A stretch of 32,003 nt of DNA, taken from an uncultured Dorea sp. (lineage in GTDB: Bacteria > Bacillota > Clostridia > Lachnospirales > Lachnospiraceae). Below, in pieces: positions 14,780 through 22,848 of the stretch. The stretch covers positions 1 to 32,003 of the forward strand of contig CAJUAM010000033.1 of NCBI GenBank assembly GCA_910584615.1, given 5' to 3'. The notes under the pieces are model-generated. The model saw only the letters and a program-made list of their open reading frames with translations. It had not been told where the DNA came from and did no database searches. Position 1 is the first letter of the stretch, and each line of letters starts with the position of its first letter. The translations under genes were made by a program, and so were the position numbers.

Positions 14780-15919
14780 TTATTCTACCCCCTTTACACG
14801 TTTTGCAACAAGCTCGATGTGTTCGCTGGCGGCGCTTCCAACTTTAGCGCCTTTGCCAATTTTAATGTCATTTGCTACAAGAGCACGCGTTACAACAGCG
14901 CCGTCTTCAACTTCGACGCCAGGCATTAATACGCTGTCAATGATCTTGGCGCCTTTGCCAACCTTTGCTCCGGTAAACAGAACAGAATTTTTAACTTTAC
15001 CGTCTACAACACAGCCCTGTGTGATGTACGCGTGATTAATGTCAGCATCAGGTCCAAGATACTGGGGCAGTGTAGTGGTGTCTTCCGTGTAGATCTTCCA
15101 TGTCGGATCGCTTAAATCCAAGTCATTGTTGGAATCCAGAAGATCCATGTTAGCTTCCCAAAGGGAATCGATAGTTCCTACATCCTTCCAGTAACCCTTG
15201 AATTTATAGGCAACAAGTTTGCGGTTATCAGCCAGAAGGGCAGGAATGATATCTTTGCCGAAGTCATGGTTTGATTCTGCGTTTTTCATATCGGCGATCA
15301 GCATCTTGCGCAGGATCTTCCAGCTGAATATGTAGATACCCATAGATGCGAGATTGCTCTTAGGGTGCTCTGGCTTTTCTTCAAACTCTACGATACATCC
15401 ATTTTCATCTGTGTTCATGATACCGAAACGGCTTGCCTCTTTTTTTGGTACTTCAATAACTGCGATTGTTGCATCCGCATTATTTTCATTATGGTAAGCA
15501 AGCATCTTGGCGTAATTCATTTTATAGATATGATCTCCTGAAAGAACAAGTAAATATTCCGGGGAGTATGAATCAATAAAATCAATATTTTGTGAAATCG
15601 CATCTGCAGTTCCTCGGTAAACGTCCAGATTTGCATCTGCTTTTTCTCTCGGCGGCAGGACAAATACACCACTGTTTCTGGCATCAAGACCCCAGCGTCC
15701 TCCGGCTGCTACGTAACTGTTCAAAAGAACGGATTCGTACTGTGTAAGGACACCCACAACATCGATTCCGCTATTTGCGCAGTTACTAAGAGGAAAGTCT
15801 ACGATACGGTACTTTCCTCCATATGATACGGCCGGCTTGGCTACTTTATTAGTCAACTCATGTAGACGGCTGCCACGACCGCCGGCCAAAATCATCGCTA
15901 GCATATTATTTTGTTTCAT
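14780..15919 (-). CDS. glgC: Glucose-1-phosphate adenylyltransferase (GlgC)
   Basis: 379 residues. It makes ADP-glucose from glucose-1-phosphate and ATP, the committed step of glycogen synthesis. Visible signatures are the nucleotide loop ILAGGRGSRL (residues 10-19), KPAVSYGGKYRIVDFPLSNCANSGID, the metal/sugar-phosphate strand VLSGDHIYKMNY, and IVEFEEKP. The C-terminal beta-helix (GCVVDGKVKNSVLFTGAKVGKGAKI) holds the allosteric part. GAGAGGA lies 8 nt before the ATG. It forms a two-gene operon with glgD. The rest of the glycogen pathway is not in this window. Confidence 0.96.
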   Translation of the reverse strand: MKQNNMLAMILAGGRGSRLHELTNKVAKPAVSYGGKYRIVDFPLSNCANSGIDVVGVLTQYESVLLNSYVAAGGRWGLDARNSGVFVLPPREKADANLDVYRGTADAISQNIDFIDSYSPEYLLVLSGDHIYKMNYAKMLAYHNENNADATIAVIEVPKKEASRFGIMNTDENGCIVEFEEKPEHPKSNLASMGIYIFSWKILRKMLIADMKNAESNHDFGKDIIPALLADNRKLVAYKFKGYWKDVGTIDSLWEANMDLLDSNNDLDLSDPTWKIYTEDTTTLPQYLGPDADINHAYITQGCVVDGKVKNSVLFTGAKVGKGAKIIDSVLMPGVEVEDGAVVTRALVANDIKIGKGAKVGSAASEHIELVAKRVKGVE

Positions 15920-16021
15920 AATGAGTCCTCTCTTTCATTGATGTTAGTTTATATTATACAATTATTTAACAAATTTTTCTATGCCTTTATATAAAAAAAC
16001 CATATTTTGTGTAAAAAAATC

Positions 16022-16050
16022 ACTGTATATGTAAAAAATAGCAATGTCAA
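16022..16050 (-). promoter_or_regulatory. Candidate glgC promoter
   Basis: On the minus strand, TTGACA (16045-16050) and TACAGT (16022-16027) are separated by 17 nt, giving a leader of roughly 95 nt before glgC. A second -10-like TATAAT on the same strand at 15953-15958 lacks a good -35. The gene-free stretch 15920-16288 also holds a palindrome TTGATT-AA-AATCAA (16071-16084) that could be an operator. Otherwise it is plain AT-rich DNA. Confidence 0.45.
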
Positions 16051-16202
16051 AACCATAGCAGGAGAAAGAATTGATTAAAATCAAACAATGTGGATATGTT
16101 TTAATGTGTTAAATGCATGTACAACATTTGTATTCTTTACACATAAAAAAAATGACACGAAACTGAGGGATAATTTATTTCCTTTTTTTCTTTCTTTTGT
16201 AG

Positions 16203-16208
16203 TATAAT
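16203..16208 (+). promoter_or_regulatory. -10 element for the cytidylate-kinase-like gene
   Basis: TATAAT lies about 80 nt before the start codon at 16289. The upstream region is T-rich and has no clear -35 box. Confidence 0.35.
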
Positions 16209-16288
16209 ATAAAAAATACACAGAGAGAGAAATCCTTTTTGAGAGAAAACGGATAATCATGTACCATGGTTGAAAAGGAGGTATTTGT

Positions 16289-16906
16289 ATGGCAGATCAC
16301 AAAATCATAACGATAGGCAGACAGTTTGGAAGCGGCGGGCATGAAATCGGGAATCTTTTGGCAACACGTCTGGATATTCCGCTCTATGACAACAATCTGG
16401 TACGTATGGTGGCCAAAAAGCTTGATATACGTGAGGAGACAGCACGTGCTGTAGATGAGACGACTCTTAACAATTTTCTCGCGGGATATGTACTAGCTCC
16501 GATGGAATATTCAAGGAATGCAGACAGTATCGAGACGATACAGCCGCTCAACGAGCAAGTATATGAACTTCAGACAGAGATCATACGTAAGCTTGCCAAA
16601 CGGGGTCCATGTGTTATAGTGGGCCGGTGCGCGGATTATGTGCTTAAGGATTATGAGAACTGCATTGATGTGTTTATCTGCGCGGACAAGGAAGAACGGA
16701 TCAAGAGAATTGCGAAGCGTTACGACATGTCAAAGCGCAAGGCTGTTGATAAGATTGCGAAGGTAGACAGAGAACGCAGATATTATTACGAGTCTCATAC
16801 CGGTCAGGAATGGGGCAGCAAGGATACACACCAGATTGTGCTGAATGCCAGCAGGCTTGGCATCGAAAGAATGGTGGATGTGCTTGAGATGATCTATAAA
16901 GCATAA
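16289..16906 (+). CDS. Cytidylate kinase-like family protein
   Basis: 205 residues, P-loop kinase fold. The N-terminal ITIGRQFGSGGHEIG is a Walker A variant typical of the cytidylate-kinase-like family (the family that begins IITIsRqyGSGG). A lid-like helix follows (ADKEERIKRIAKRYDMSKRKAVDKIAKVDRERRYYYESHTG), with Arg residues placed as in nucleoside monophosphate kinases. AAAGGAGG stands 8 nt before the ATG. This family is distinct from canonical Cmk and its substrate is usually unproven. It is followed by a metal-exporter-like gene after 24 bp, so the two are probably one transcript, although a functional link is not obvious. Confidence 0.88.
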   Translation: MADHKIITIGRQFGSGGHEIGNLLATRLDIPLYDNNLVRMVAKKLDIREETARAVDETTLNNFLAGYVLAPMEYSRNADSIETIQPLNEQVYELQTEIIRKLAKRGPCVIVGRCADYVLKDYENCIDVFICADKEERIKRIAKRYDMSKRKAVDKIAKVDRERRYYYESHTGQEWGSKDTHQIVLNASRLGIERMVDVLEMIYKA

Positions 16907-16930
16907 AATGGGTTGGAAGGTTAATTGTAT

Positions 16931-17794
16931 ATGGAACTTTTATCGGATATTTTTCTTGATACGCTGCTGGACTGTCTGAAGATGCTGCCTTTTTTGCTTG
17001 CCGCGTTTCTTCTTATTGAGATTTTGGAGCATTATTCCGGAAATATTGTAGGAAAAGTGTTTCGAAAAATAGGAAGAAAGGGGCCGGTTGTGGGAGCGCT
17101 TGCAGGCTGTGTGCCTCAATGCGGGTTTTCAGTGATGGCGGCGAATCTGTACGCGGGAGGAGTTATATCACTTGGTACGTTGATGGCAGTATTTCTTGCA
17201 ACATCGGATGAAGCAGTATTGATCATTTTAAGTGATCCTGACAGGATAGGAGAGGTGGGAATACTTCTTGCTGTAAAGATTTTGACAGCTGTTTTTGCAG
17301 GTTATTTTATTGATGTGTTTTTGAAAAACAGGATTGAAACTGGCAAGAGATGTGAAAGAGTATGCGAGCATTGCGGCTGTCATGAAAAAGCGGCGGGAAT
17401 TTTTCTGCCGGCACTGCGGCACACAAGAAAGATATTCTTATATTTGCTGGTATTTACAGGGGTTTTGAATTTTTGTGTCCGGTTATTGGGGATGGATATC
17501 CTCTCGTCAATCCTTCTGGGTAATACTATTTTTCAACCAGTGATAGCGGCAGTGATCGGATTTATCCCCAATTGTGCGTCATCGGTGATTTTAATACAAT
17601 TGTATTTGAACGGAGCTATCTCATTCGCGGCTGTAATTGCAGGACTTTGCACTGGAACAGGAGTAGGTCTGGCGGTGCTGTGTAAAGTCAATTGTCACAA
17701 AAAAGAAAATGTTAAAATAGCGGGATTGTTGTTTATTTTTGCAGTCGTGGCGGGAATCATACTGGGAACTATGGAAAAATTCATAGGATTTTGA
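16931..17794 (+). CDS. ArsP_2-like (DUF2899) polytopic metal exporter candidate
   Basis: An integral membrane protein of about 287 residues with roughly eight or more hydrophobic segments. Two halves repeat the same idea: GALAGCVPQCGFSVMAANLYAGGVISLGTL in the first and IGFIPNCASSVILIQLYLNGAISFAAVI in the second, each with a P-x-C motif inside a membrane helix, as in the putative 10-TM heavy-metal exporter family (ArsP_2). A central cytoplasmic-type loop carries CERVCEHCGCHEK, a Cys/His cluster that could bind metal. TTGGAAGG favours the ATG at 16931 over a TTG at 16925. The substrate (arsenic species, manganese or other) cannot be read. No metalloregulator is adjacent. Confidence 0.82.
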   Translation: MELLSDIFLDTLLDCLKMLPFLLAAFLLIEILEHYSGNIVGKVFRKIGRKGPVVGALAGCVPQCGFSVMAANLYAGGVISLGTLMAVFLATSDEAVLIILSDPDRIGEVGILLAVKILTAVFAGYFIDVFLKNRIETGKRCERVCEHCGCHEKAAGIFLPALRHTRKIFLYLLVFTGVLNFCVRLLGMDILSSILLGNTIFQPVIAAVIGFIPNCASSVILIQLYLNGAISFAAVIAGLCTGTGVGLAVLCKVNCHKKENVKIAGLLFIFAVVAGIILGTMEKFIGF

Positions 17795-17843
17795 GCGAAA
17801 ATACGGTATTTATAGGGCAAAACAATGGGATTTTTCCAGAGAA

Positions 17844-17871
17844 TTGCATTTTTTTTAGGATGTGTTATAAT
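17844..17871 (+). promoter_or_regulatory. Promoter of the DUF6465-like gene
   Basis: TTGCAT (17844-17849), 16-nt spacer, TATAAT (17866-17871) with the TGn extension directly before it. It stands 45 nt before the start codon. Confidence 0.65.
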
Positions 17872-17915
17872 TGTGCTCGAAGACAAAAAGGGTTTATGGG
17901 ACTAGGAGGATTATT

Positions 17916-18374
17916 ATGGCCACAAAGAAAGTAACAAAAGCATCTGCTGAGACAGTTAAGGCAGCCGCAAAAACAGTACCAGAGAAAACACCGATAGTCA
18001 AGACAGTACTTGAAAAGAGTGCTGCAGATAATAAAGCGGAAGTAGAAGAGAAAGTACCCGTAGAGAATAAGGTGGCAGAACCGAAGAAAACAGAAGTAAA
18101 AGCGGCAGAAGTAAAGACATCTGCAGCGAAGGCTGCAAAGCCGGCAGCCGCAAAAAAAACGGCAGCCAAAAAAGAGATAAAAGTAAAAACAGTTGTTGAG
18201 TATTACGGAAAGCAGGTTGATGAAAAGGATATCATTGCTGATGTTAAGAAAGCATGGACAAAGTCCGGTAAGAGGGTAGGAGATATTAAGAGTATAGAGC
18301 TTTACATAAAGCCGGAGGAAGCAGCGGTTTACTATGTGATCAACAAGACAGAGACCGGTGCGGTAGCATTCTGA
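17916..18374 (+). CDS. DUF6465-like protein with Lys/Ala-rich N-terminal tail
   Basis: 152 residues from the ATG at 17916 (TAGGAGGA upstream; the frame runs open to 17871 but without a site). Residues 1-85 are low-complexity Lys, Ala, Glu, Thr and Val with histone-H1-like KPAAAKKTAAKKE runs. The last 65 residues form a compact domain (KTVVEYYGKQVDEKDIIADVKKAWTKSGKRVGDIKSIELYIKPEEAAVYYVINKTETGAVAF) matching my memory of DUF6465, common in Lachnospiraceae. The tail is strongly basic and could bind nucleic acid; the function is unknown. It has its own promoter and a terminator, so it is a single-gene unit. Confidence 0.8.
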   Translation: MATKKVTKASAETVKAAAKTVPEKTPIVKTVLEKSAADNKAEVEEKVPVENKVAEPKKTEVKAAEVKTSAAKAAKPAAAKKTAAKKEIKVKTVVEYYGKQVDEKDIIADVKKAWTKSGKRVGDIKSIELYIKPEEAAVYYVINKTETGAVAF

Positions 18375-18405
18375 TATCTGAGGAAAGTATGAATAACGAA
18401 GACAG

Positions 18406-18437
18406 CGGTGTGGCAGATGCTGCACCGTTATTTTTTG
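18406..18437 (+). terminator. Terminator after the DUF6465-like gene
   Basis: CGGTG...CAG pairs with CTG...CACCG with a small bulge, followed by TTATTTTTT. It lies 31 bp after the stop codon. Confidence 0.6.
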
Positions 18438-18476
18438 ATTTTAAAATGGAATATATTTGATACCCTTCTTTTTTGC

Positions 18477-18505
18477 TTGCCTTTATGAAGATTGTGAGAT
18501 AATAT
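18477..18505 (+). promoter_or_regulatory. Promoter of the membrane-protein gene at 18548
   Basis: TTGCCT (18477-18482), 17-nt spacer, TAATAT (18500-18505), about 42 nt before the start codon. Confidence 0.5.
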
Positions 18506-18547
18506 GGTATCAGGGGAAGAGATTTAAGAAACAAAGGAGAAGGCAGT

Positions 18548-19276
18548 ATGGATAATTTGCAGAGTATAATAGAGCAGATCAGAGTGAGCGAAAGTCAGGA
18601 CGGACCGACTGCTGTATTTTTGGCGGGCAGGATTGGAAAGATCAGTATGGGTGTGGCAATTGCGTCAATTGTTATTGGTTTGCTGCTTTGTTTTTTAGGG
18701 TTGAAACTGATAAAGGTTATATCGGCGCTGGTGGGAGTATGTATAGGAGCGGCGGCCGGAACTGTTATTAGCAGTATTGCGGATATTACGGGATTTACAA
18801 GAGTCATCATTATCTTTGCCTGCGCAATCGTGCTGGCAGCATTGATATTTTTCCTTCACAGAGTCGGGATTTTTCTTATGACATTTATATTTACGGTTTC
18901 GACGGTATTTATTTTTACAGGTGCTGATGAAAAGATATATGTCATGGCAGCTTTAGGCGCGGCGGTTGTTTTGGGGATTGCCGCAATGATATTTGCGGAA
19001 CAAGGAGCGATTATTATTACTTCTGTGATCGGGGGTGTTTCTGCCGGAACAGGTATTGCATCCATATCAGGACTCACAGATAATCCATTTATGAGTCTGG
19101 GGATTGTGGGGGTGCTGGCAGTGATCGGAACGGCAGTACAGTTTGTATTGTATGCGAAAAGAAGAAAAAAAGCAGACAAGACTCCGGCAAAAAAGATAAA
19201 GAAAAAGGATTCCATGGAATCGGAAGTTGAGAAGGCAAGAATGCTTTTAGATGATGAAGAAGATACAGATGAATAA
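18548..19276 (+). CDS. Polytopic membrane protein, TM198/DUF4203-like
   Basis: 242 residues. After a short polar head, about seven hydrophobic helices rich in Gly and Ala follow (VAIASIVIGLLLCFLGLKLIKVISALVGVCIGAAAGTV ... AIIITSVIGGVSAGTGIASIS ... LGIVGVLAVIGTAVQFVLY). The tail is highly charged (KRRKKADKTPAKKIKKKDS then EDTDE), which places the C-terminus in the cytoplasm. The pattern of short Gly-rich helices resembles the TM198/DUF4203 group. No catalytic or transport motif is seen. AAAGGAGAAGG precedes the ATG. Confidence 0.75.
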   Translation: MDNLQSIIEQIRVSESQDGPTAVFLAGRIGKISMGVAIASIVIGLLLCFLGLKLIKVISALVGVCIGAAAGTVISSIADITGFTRVIIIFACAIVLAALIFFLHRVGIFLMTFIFTVSTVFIFTGADEKIYVMAALGAAVVLGIAAMIFAEQGAIIITSVIGGVSAGTGIASISGLTDNPFMSLGIVGVLAVIGTAVQFVLYAKRRKKADKTPAKKIKKKDSMESEVEKARMLLDDEEDTDE

Positions 19277-19352
19277 AATGCTGTTGATTGTATTTTGACA
19301 AAAGGTGGCATAATATTAAAACTGAGAGATAAAACGTGAAGGAGGGCTGATT

Positions 19353-20177
19353 ATGAAGCTTGATATGCATTGCCATGTAAAAGAAGGCTCAATAGACAGT
19401 AAGGTCAGCATCGATGATTATATCACGAAATTGAAAGAAAACGGCTTTGATGGGATGCTGATTACAGATCATGATACTTATAAGGGATACAGATACTGGA
19501 AATATAAGATGAAAGGAAAAGTACACGAAGATTTTGTAGTGCTAAAGGGGATTGAATATGATACTTGTGATGCGGGGCATATTCTTTGTATAATGCCGGA
19601 GGGAGTAAAGATGCGCCTTCTGGAACTTCGGGGGATGCCGGTAGCAGTGCTGATAGATTTTGTGCATCGGCATGGCGGTATTCTGGGGCCGGCGCATCCA
19701 TGCGGAGAAAAGTATATGAGTTTTGCTCATACAAAGAAGTACTATCATTCTCCGGAGGTCATTAAAAGATTTGATTTTATTGAGACATTTAATTCCTGTG
19801 AACCAGTGCAGTCTAATGAAGGTGCTCTGCGGCTGGCGGAAAAATATAAAAAACCGGGTATAGCCGGAAGCGATTCTCACAAATTAGAATGTGTGGGGAA
19901 GGCATATACTATTTTACCGGAGCCGGTTACGTGTGAGACGGAGCTGATCTCGCTGATTCGAAAAAAAGCGACGATTGAAACAGGGGGAGAGCTTTATACG
20001 AAGACAACGAAGGAACGGATCGGGAAGGCGAGTAAGATCCTGCCGTATTCCTTCTGGTTTTATAATAAAGGAGGAGCGCTTTTAAAGCGAAGAAAGCGGA
20101 GGATCAAGAGTGAAGTAGAGAATCCGGTTGACCCGATAGATCCGATTGAATTTGAGTATTTACAGGGGAAACTGTAA
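19353..20177 (+). CDS. PHP-domain phosphoesterase
   Basis: 274 residues. Metal-binding motifs of the PHP fold are present: DMHCHVKEGS (HxH), ITDHDTY (the D-H pair), KGIEYDT (E), GILGPAHPCG (H), ETFNS and GSDSHKLECVG (DxH). Such stand-alone PHP proteins hydrolyse phosphoesters, for example short nucleotides or nucleoside 3',5'-bisphosphates. The true substrate here is not evident. AAGGAGGG precedes the ATG. A basic C-terminal tail (KRRKRRIKSE) follows the domain. A terminator follows directly. Confidence 0.88.
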   Translation: MKLDMHCHVKEGSIDSKVSIDDYITKLKENGFDGMLITDHDTYKGYRYWKYKMKGKVHEDFVVLKGIEYDTCDAGHILCIMPEGVKMRLLELRGMPVAVLIDFVHRHGGILGPAHPCGEKYMSFAHTKKYYHSPEVIKRFDFIETFNSCEPVQSNEGALRLAEKYKKPGIAGSDSHKLECVGKAYTILPEPVTCETELISLIRKKATIETGGELYTKTTKERIGKASKILPYSFWFYNKGGALLKRRKRRIKSEVENPVDPIDPIEFEYLQGKL

Positions 20178-20182
20178 TTAAG

Positions 20183-20242
20183 AAGACGCGCGTACATTGA
20201 CAGAGTTCAGGAAACAGATGTCAGTGTACACGCGTCTTTTTT
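20183..20242. terminator. Long terminator hairpin between the PHP gene and feoB
   Basis: Twenty-base arms (AAGACGCG.GTACA.TGACA and its near-complement 20219-20238) have one mismatch and one G-U pair, followed by six T residues on the plus strand. It serves the PHP gene and sits just past the feoB stop, so it may also act on the minus strand, although the T-run there is poor. Confidence 0.8.
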
Positions 20243-20249
20243 GAATGAT

Positions 20250-22292
20250 TTAGAAGAGCAGACCGATCTGGTAAACGATAATGCTCATGATCCACGCGAT
20301 GATCAGCTGGTATAGGATAATTCCGAAAGTCTTTTTGGAACTTCCAAGTTCCCGATGCATCGTTGCAATAGATGCAGTGCAGGGAACATACAGCAGACAA
20401 AATACCATCAGCGCAAGGCCGTTAGCGGGTCCGAAGCCGAGTGAAGCCAATGCGGACACCATAGAGTCCATGCCGGATGAAGAAGTGATATTCTGAATCC
20501 CAAACAACACACTGCAACTTGAGACTACGACCTCTTTGGCAGCGATTCCGGCGATAAGAGCAACGACAATCTGCCAGTATCCGAGTCCGGCCGGTTTGAA
20601 CAGCGGGGCAATGACTTTCCCGATCAGAGAGCCGAAACTTTGGCTGATATCTGTAACATATCCTTCAGGACCGAAGTTTAAAATACACCACATAATAACG
20701 GAAGCAACAAAGATAACAGTGCCGGCTTTGCTCAGGTAGTCTTTTACTTTTTCCCAGACGTAGATGCTGATGGTACGTGCGTTGGGTGATTTGTATTCAG
20801 GTAATTCGATCAGCAGTGTGTGTTCTGTCCTGCTCTTATCTACTTTTGAAAGTATGTATGCGGTGGCAATGGCAACGACGATTCCCAGCAGATAAAGAGA
20901 GTAACATACAAGCATTGCATTTCTGCCGAAAAACATAGAAGAAAATAACACGTAGATCGGAAGTCTTGCGCTGCATGACATGAACGGGGTTACCATAATT
21001 GTCTTGAAGCGGTCTTTCGGATGTTCTAATGCTCGAGAGGCCATAAGGGCAGGAACCGTACAGCCAAAGCCTAGCAGGAGAGGAAGAAAAGCCCGTCCCG
21101 ACAGACCTAACCGGCTCATGATATCATCCATGACAAAGGCGACTCTTGCCATATATCCGCTGTCCTCTAAAATTGCCAGAGCAAGAAAGAGTATAAAAAT
21201 ATTAGGCAGAAATGTAAGGATTCCTCCTACACCTGCAATGATCCCGTCCAGGATCAGAGAGGAGAGCATTTGATTTGTATGCAGTGAAGAAAGTCCGGCG
21301 GCCACAAAAGCAGAGAAATTCTCCAGGGCAATTTCAAAATATCCTTTCAGCCAGTCTCCTATAGTGAAGGTCAGAAAAAATACAAGGGCCATTATCACAA
21401 GAAAAATAGGCAGTCCAATGAAACGGTCCGTTAAGTATCGGTCTATTCTGTCAGTAGAAGCTTCTTTTTCTGATTTATTTACAAGTGCTTCTGAGATGAT
21501 TTCTTCGATAAAATTGTATTTTTGGTTAATGATATCCTTTTCATAGCTTCTGTCAGTTATATTACCAATCTCTAAAGGATAGCATTCGATGATATGCGTG
21601 TCTTGTTCTAATAATTTGATGGCATGCCAGCGCTTGTTCGGAAGTTCTTTGTATTTTTCATTTAATTTATTTATAATGCTGTCAATCTTGTCTTCAATGC
21701 AGTCATCATAAACCATTGCGTATTCAATGTGATGATTGTGGACATGTGATGACTGCAGGCCAGGGTGGTGATGGATCAGGGGATCCTGGTGAAAATTGGT
21801 CTTATGGTGTGCTACAGCGTGCATCAAGATGGATAAGCCCGTTTTTTTGCGCGCGGAAACGGGGATTACAGGGATACCCAGCATCTCGGGAAGGCGGTGA
21901 AGATCGATTTCCATACCGCGTTCTTCTACGATATCCATCATATTAAGCGCCAGTATTACCGGTTTTCCCAGTTCAATAAGCTGTAAAGTAAGGTAAAGAT
22001 TGCGCTCAAGGCAGGAGGCGTCCACCACATTTACAATGACATCCACCTCGTCACTCATGATACATTGGCGTGATACAGTCTCTTCCATGGTATAGGAGCT
22101 TAGACTGTAGATACCCGGAAGATCGATCAGCTTGTAAACCTCACCTTCATAGGTGGTCTGTCCCTCTTTTTTTTCAACTGTAACACCGGGCCAGTTAGCT
22201 ACTTTTAAGTTGGCACCTGTATAAGCATTAAACAAAGTTGTCTTTCCGCAGTTTGGATTGCCGATGAATCCGATATTAATTGTGCTTTTCAT
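20250..22292 (-). CDS. feoB: Ferrous iron transporter FeoB
   Basis: 680 residues. The N-terminal GTPase domain shows G1 GNPNCGKTT (11-19), G3 DLPG, G4 NMMD and the SARKKTG region. A GDI-like helical linker (residues about 170-270) and two Gate regions follow, with the conserved GFGCTVPALMASRALEHPKDRF and MTPFMSCSARLPIYVL stretches. The carboxy half has about ten membrane helices. It imports Fe2+ driven by nucleotide hydrolysis. It overlaps the feoA stop by 4 bp. No feoC is present. A Fur-type box lies upstream of feoA, indicating iron repression. Confidence 0.97.
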   Translation of the reverse strand: MKSTINIGFIGNPNCGKTTLFNAYTGANLKVANWPGVTVEKKEGQTTYEGEVYKLIDLPGIYSLSSYTMEETVSRQCIMSDEVDVIVNVVDASCLERNLYLTLQLIELGKPVILALNMMDIVEERGMEIDLHRLPEMLGIPVIPVSARKKTGLSILMHAVAHHKTNFHQDPLIHHHPGLQSSHVHNHHIEYAMVYDDCIEDKIDSIINKLNEKYKELPNKRWHAIKLLEQDTHIIECYPLEIGNITDRSYEKDIINQKYNFIEEIISEALVNKSEKEASTDRIDRYLTDRFIGLPIFLVIMALVFFLTFTIGDWLKGYFEIALENFSAFVAAGLSSLHTNQMLSSLILDGIIAGVGGILTFLPNIFILFLALAILEDSGYMARVAFVMDDIMSRLGLSGRAFLPLLLGFGCTVPALMASRALEHPKDRFKTIMVTPFMSCSARLPIYVLFSSMFFGRNAMLVCYSLYLLGIVVAIATAYILSKVDKSRTEHTLLIELPEYKSPNARTISIYVWEKVKDYLSKAGTVIFVASVIMWCILNFGPEGYVTDISQSFGSLIGKVIAPLFKPAGLGYWQIVVALIAGIAAKEVVVSSCSVLFGIQNITSSSGMDSMVSALASLGFGPANGLALMVFCLLYVPCTASIATMHRELGSSKKTFGIILYQLIIAWIMSIIVYQIGLLF

Positions 22293-22519
22293 GACAGGGA
22301 AACCTCCTTTACCTCGATGTTGTCTGCGATCCTTTTGCCGAGAGCGAATCTTGTCCCGCGGAATTTTGCGGTAAGAGATCCTTTTTTATCGTTATTTAGA
22401 ATTGTTATGTGTGTCCCCTGTGTCAGACCAAGCGCTTCTAATCTGCGTTCTAGTTTCAGTTCTATGTTGATAGAAAGCACTTGGTAGGTTTGATTGTTCT
22501 TTCCTTGCTTCAGTGTCAT
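22289..22519 (-). CDS. feoA: FeoA, SH3-like partner of FeoB
   Basis: 76 residues forming the small SH3-like beta-barrel typical of FeoA (INIELKLERRLEALGLTQGTHITILNNDKKGSLTAKFRGTRFALGKRIADNIEVKEV). It is a cytoplasmic accessory protein needed for FeoB function. AGAGGGA stands ahead of the ATG. It is the first gene of the feoAB operon, overlapping feoB by 4 bp. Confidence 0.93.
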   Translation of the reverse strand: MTLKQGKNNQTYQVLSINIELKLERRLEALGLTQGTHITILNNDKKGSLTAKFRGTRFALGKRIADNIEVKEVSLS

Positions 22520-22545
22520 CTATAGTTCCCTCTTTTATTTTGTTT

Positions 22546-22562
22546 TTGATAATCATTATCTA
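22546..22562 (-). promoter_or_regulatory. Fur-type operator for feoAB
   Basis: TTGATAATCATTATCTA contains the perfect palindrome GATAAT-C-ATTATC (22548-22560), the core of the Fur box consensus. It sits 27 bp before the feoA start. Confidence 0.8.
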
Positions 22563-22573
22563 CAATTATTTAT

Positions 22574-22602
22574 AATAGCATTAATTTTATAAAAATGCTA
22601 TT
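22574..22602. repeat. Inverted repeat between feoA and adhesin promoters
   Basis: AATAGCATT (22574-22582) and AATGCTATT (22594-22602) are perfect 9-bp arms with an 11-nt AT spacer. The right arm overlaps the first two bases of the -35 box of the plus-strand promoter at 22601. It could be an operator acting on the adhesin gene, on feoAB, or on both. Confidence 0.5.
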
Positions 22603-22629
22603 GACAAATATAAGAAATGTATTTATGAT
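22601..22629 (+). promoter_or_regulatory. Promoter of the adhesin gene
   Basis: TTGACA (22601-22606), 17-nt spacer, TATGAT (22624-22629). It implies a 5' leader of about 210 nt before the ATG at 22849, with only a weak visible hairpin (TGGGA/TCCCA near 22718-22734). I matched no riboswitch class there. Confidence 0.7.
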
Positions 22630-22848
22630 AATAGCACTCGTCTAAAGAAATTCTATTTTTCTAAAAGATCAATGAAATCATTTCAAGTAATGAGGGAGTC
22701 CTCAGATGGGAACTATCATCCCAAATTTCCAAAACGAGAAATACATGCAAAAAAGGGGGAATGCCAGGGTTATAATTCGGAATTTTGCTTTTGATGCCAT
22801 TTTATGGTAATTCAGTCAAAAATATTTTATAAGAAAAGGAGGCTGTAT

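Noticed and set aside
22636..22848. Riboswitch (c-di-GMP, preQ1 or fluoride types) in the long adhesin leader
   Set aside because: Some hairpins exist, but none of the conserved core sequences of these classes could be found by eye.
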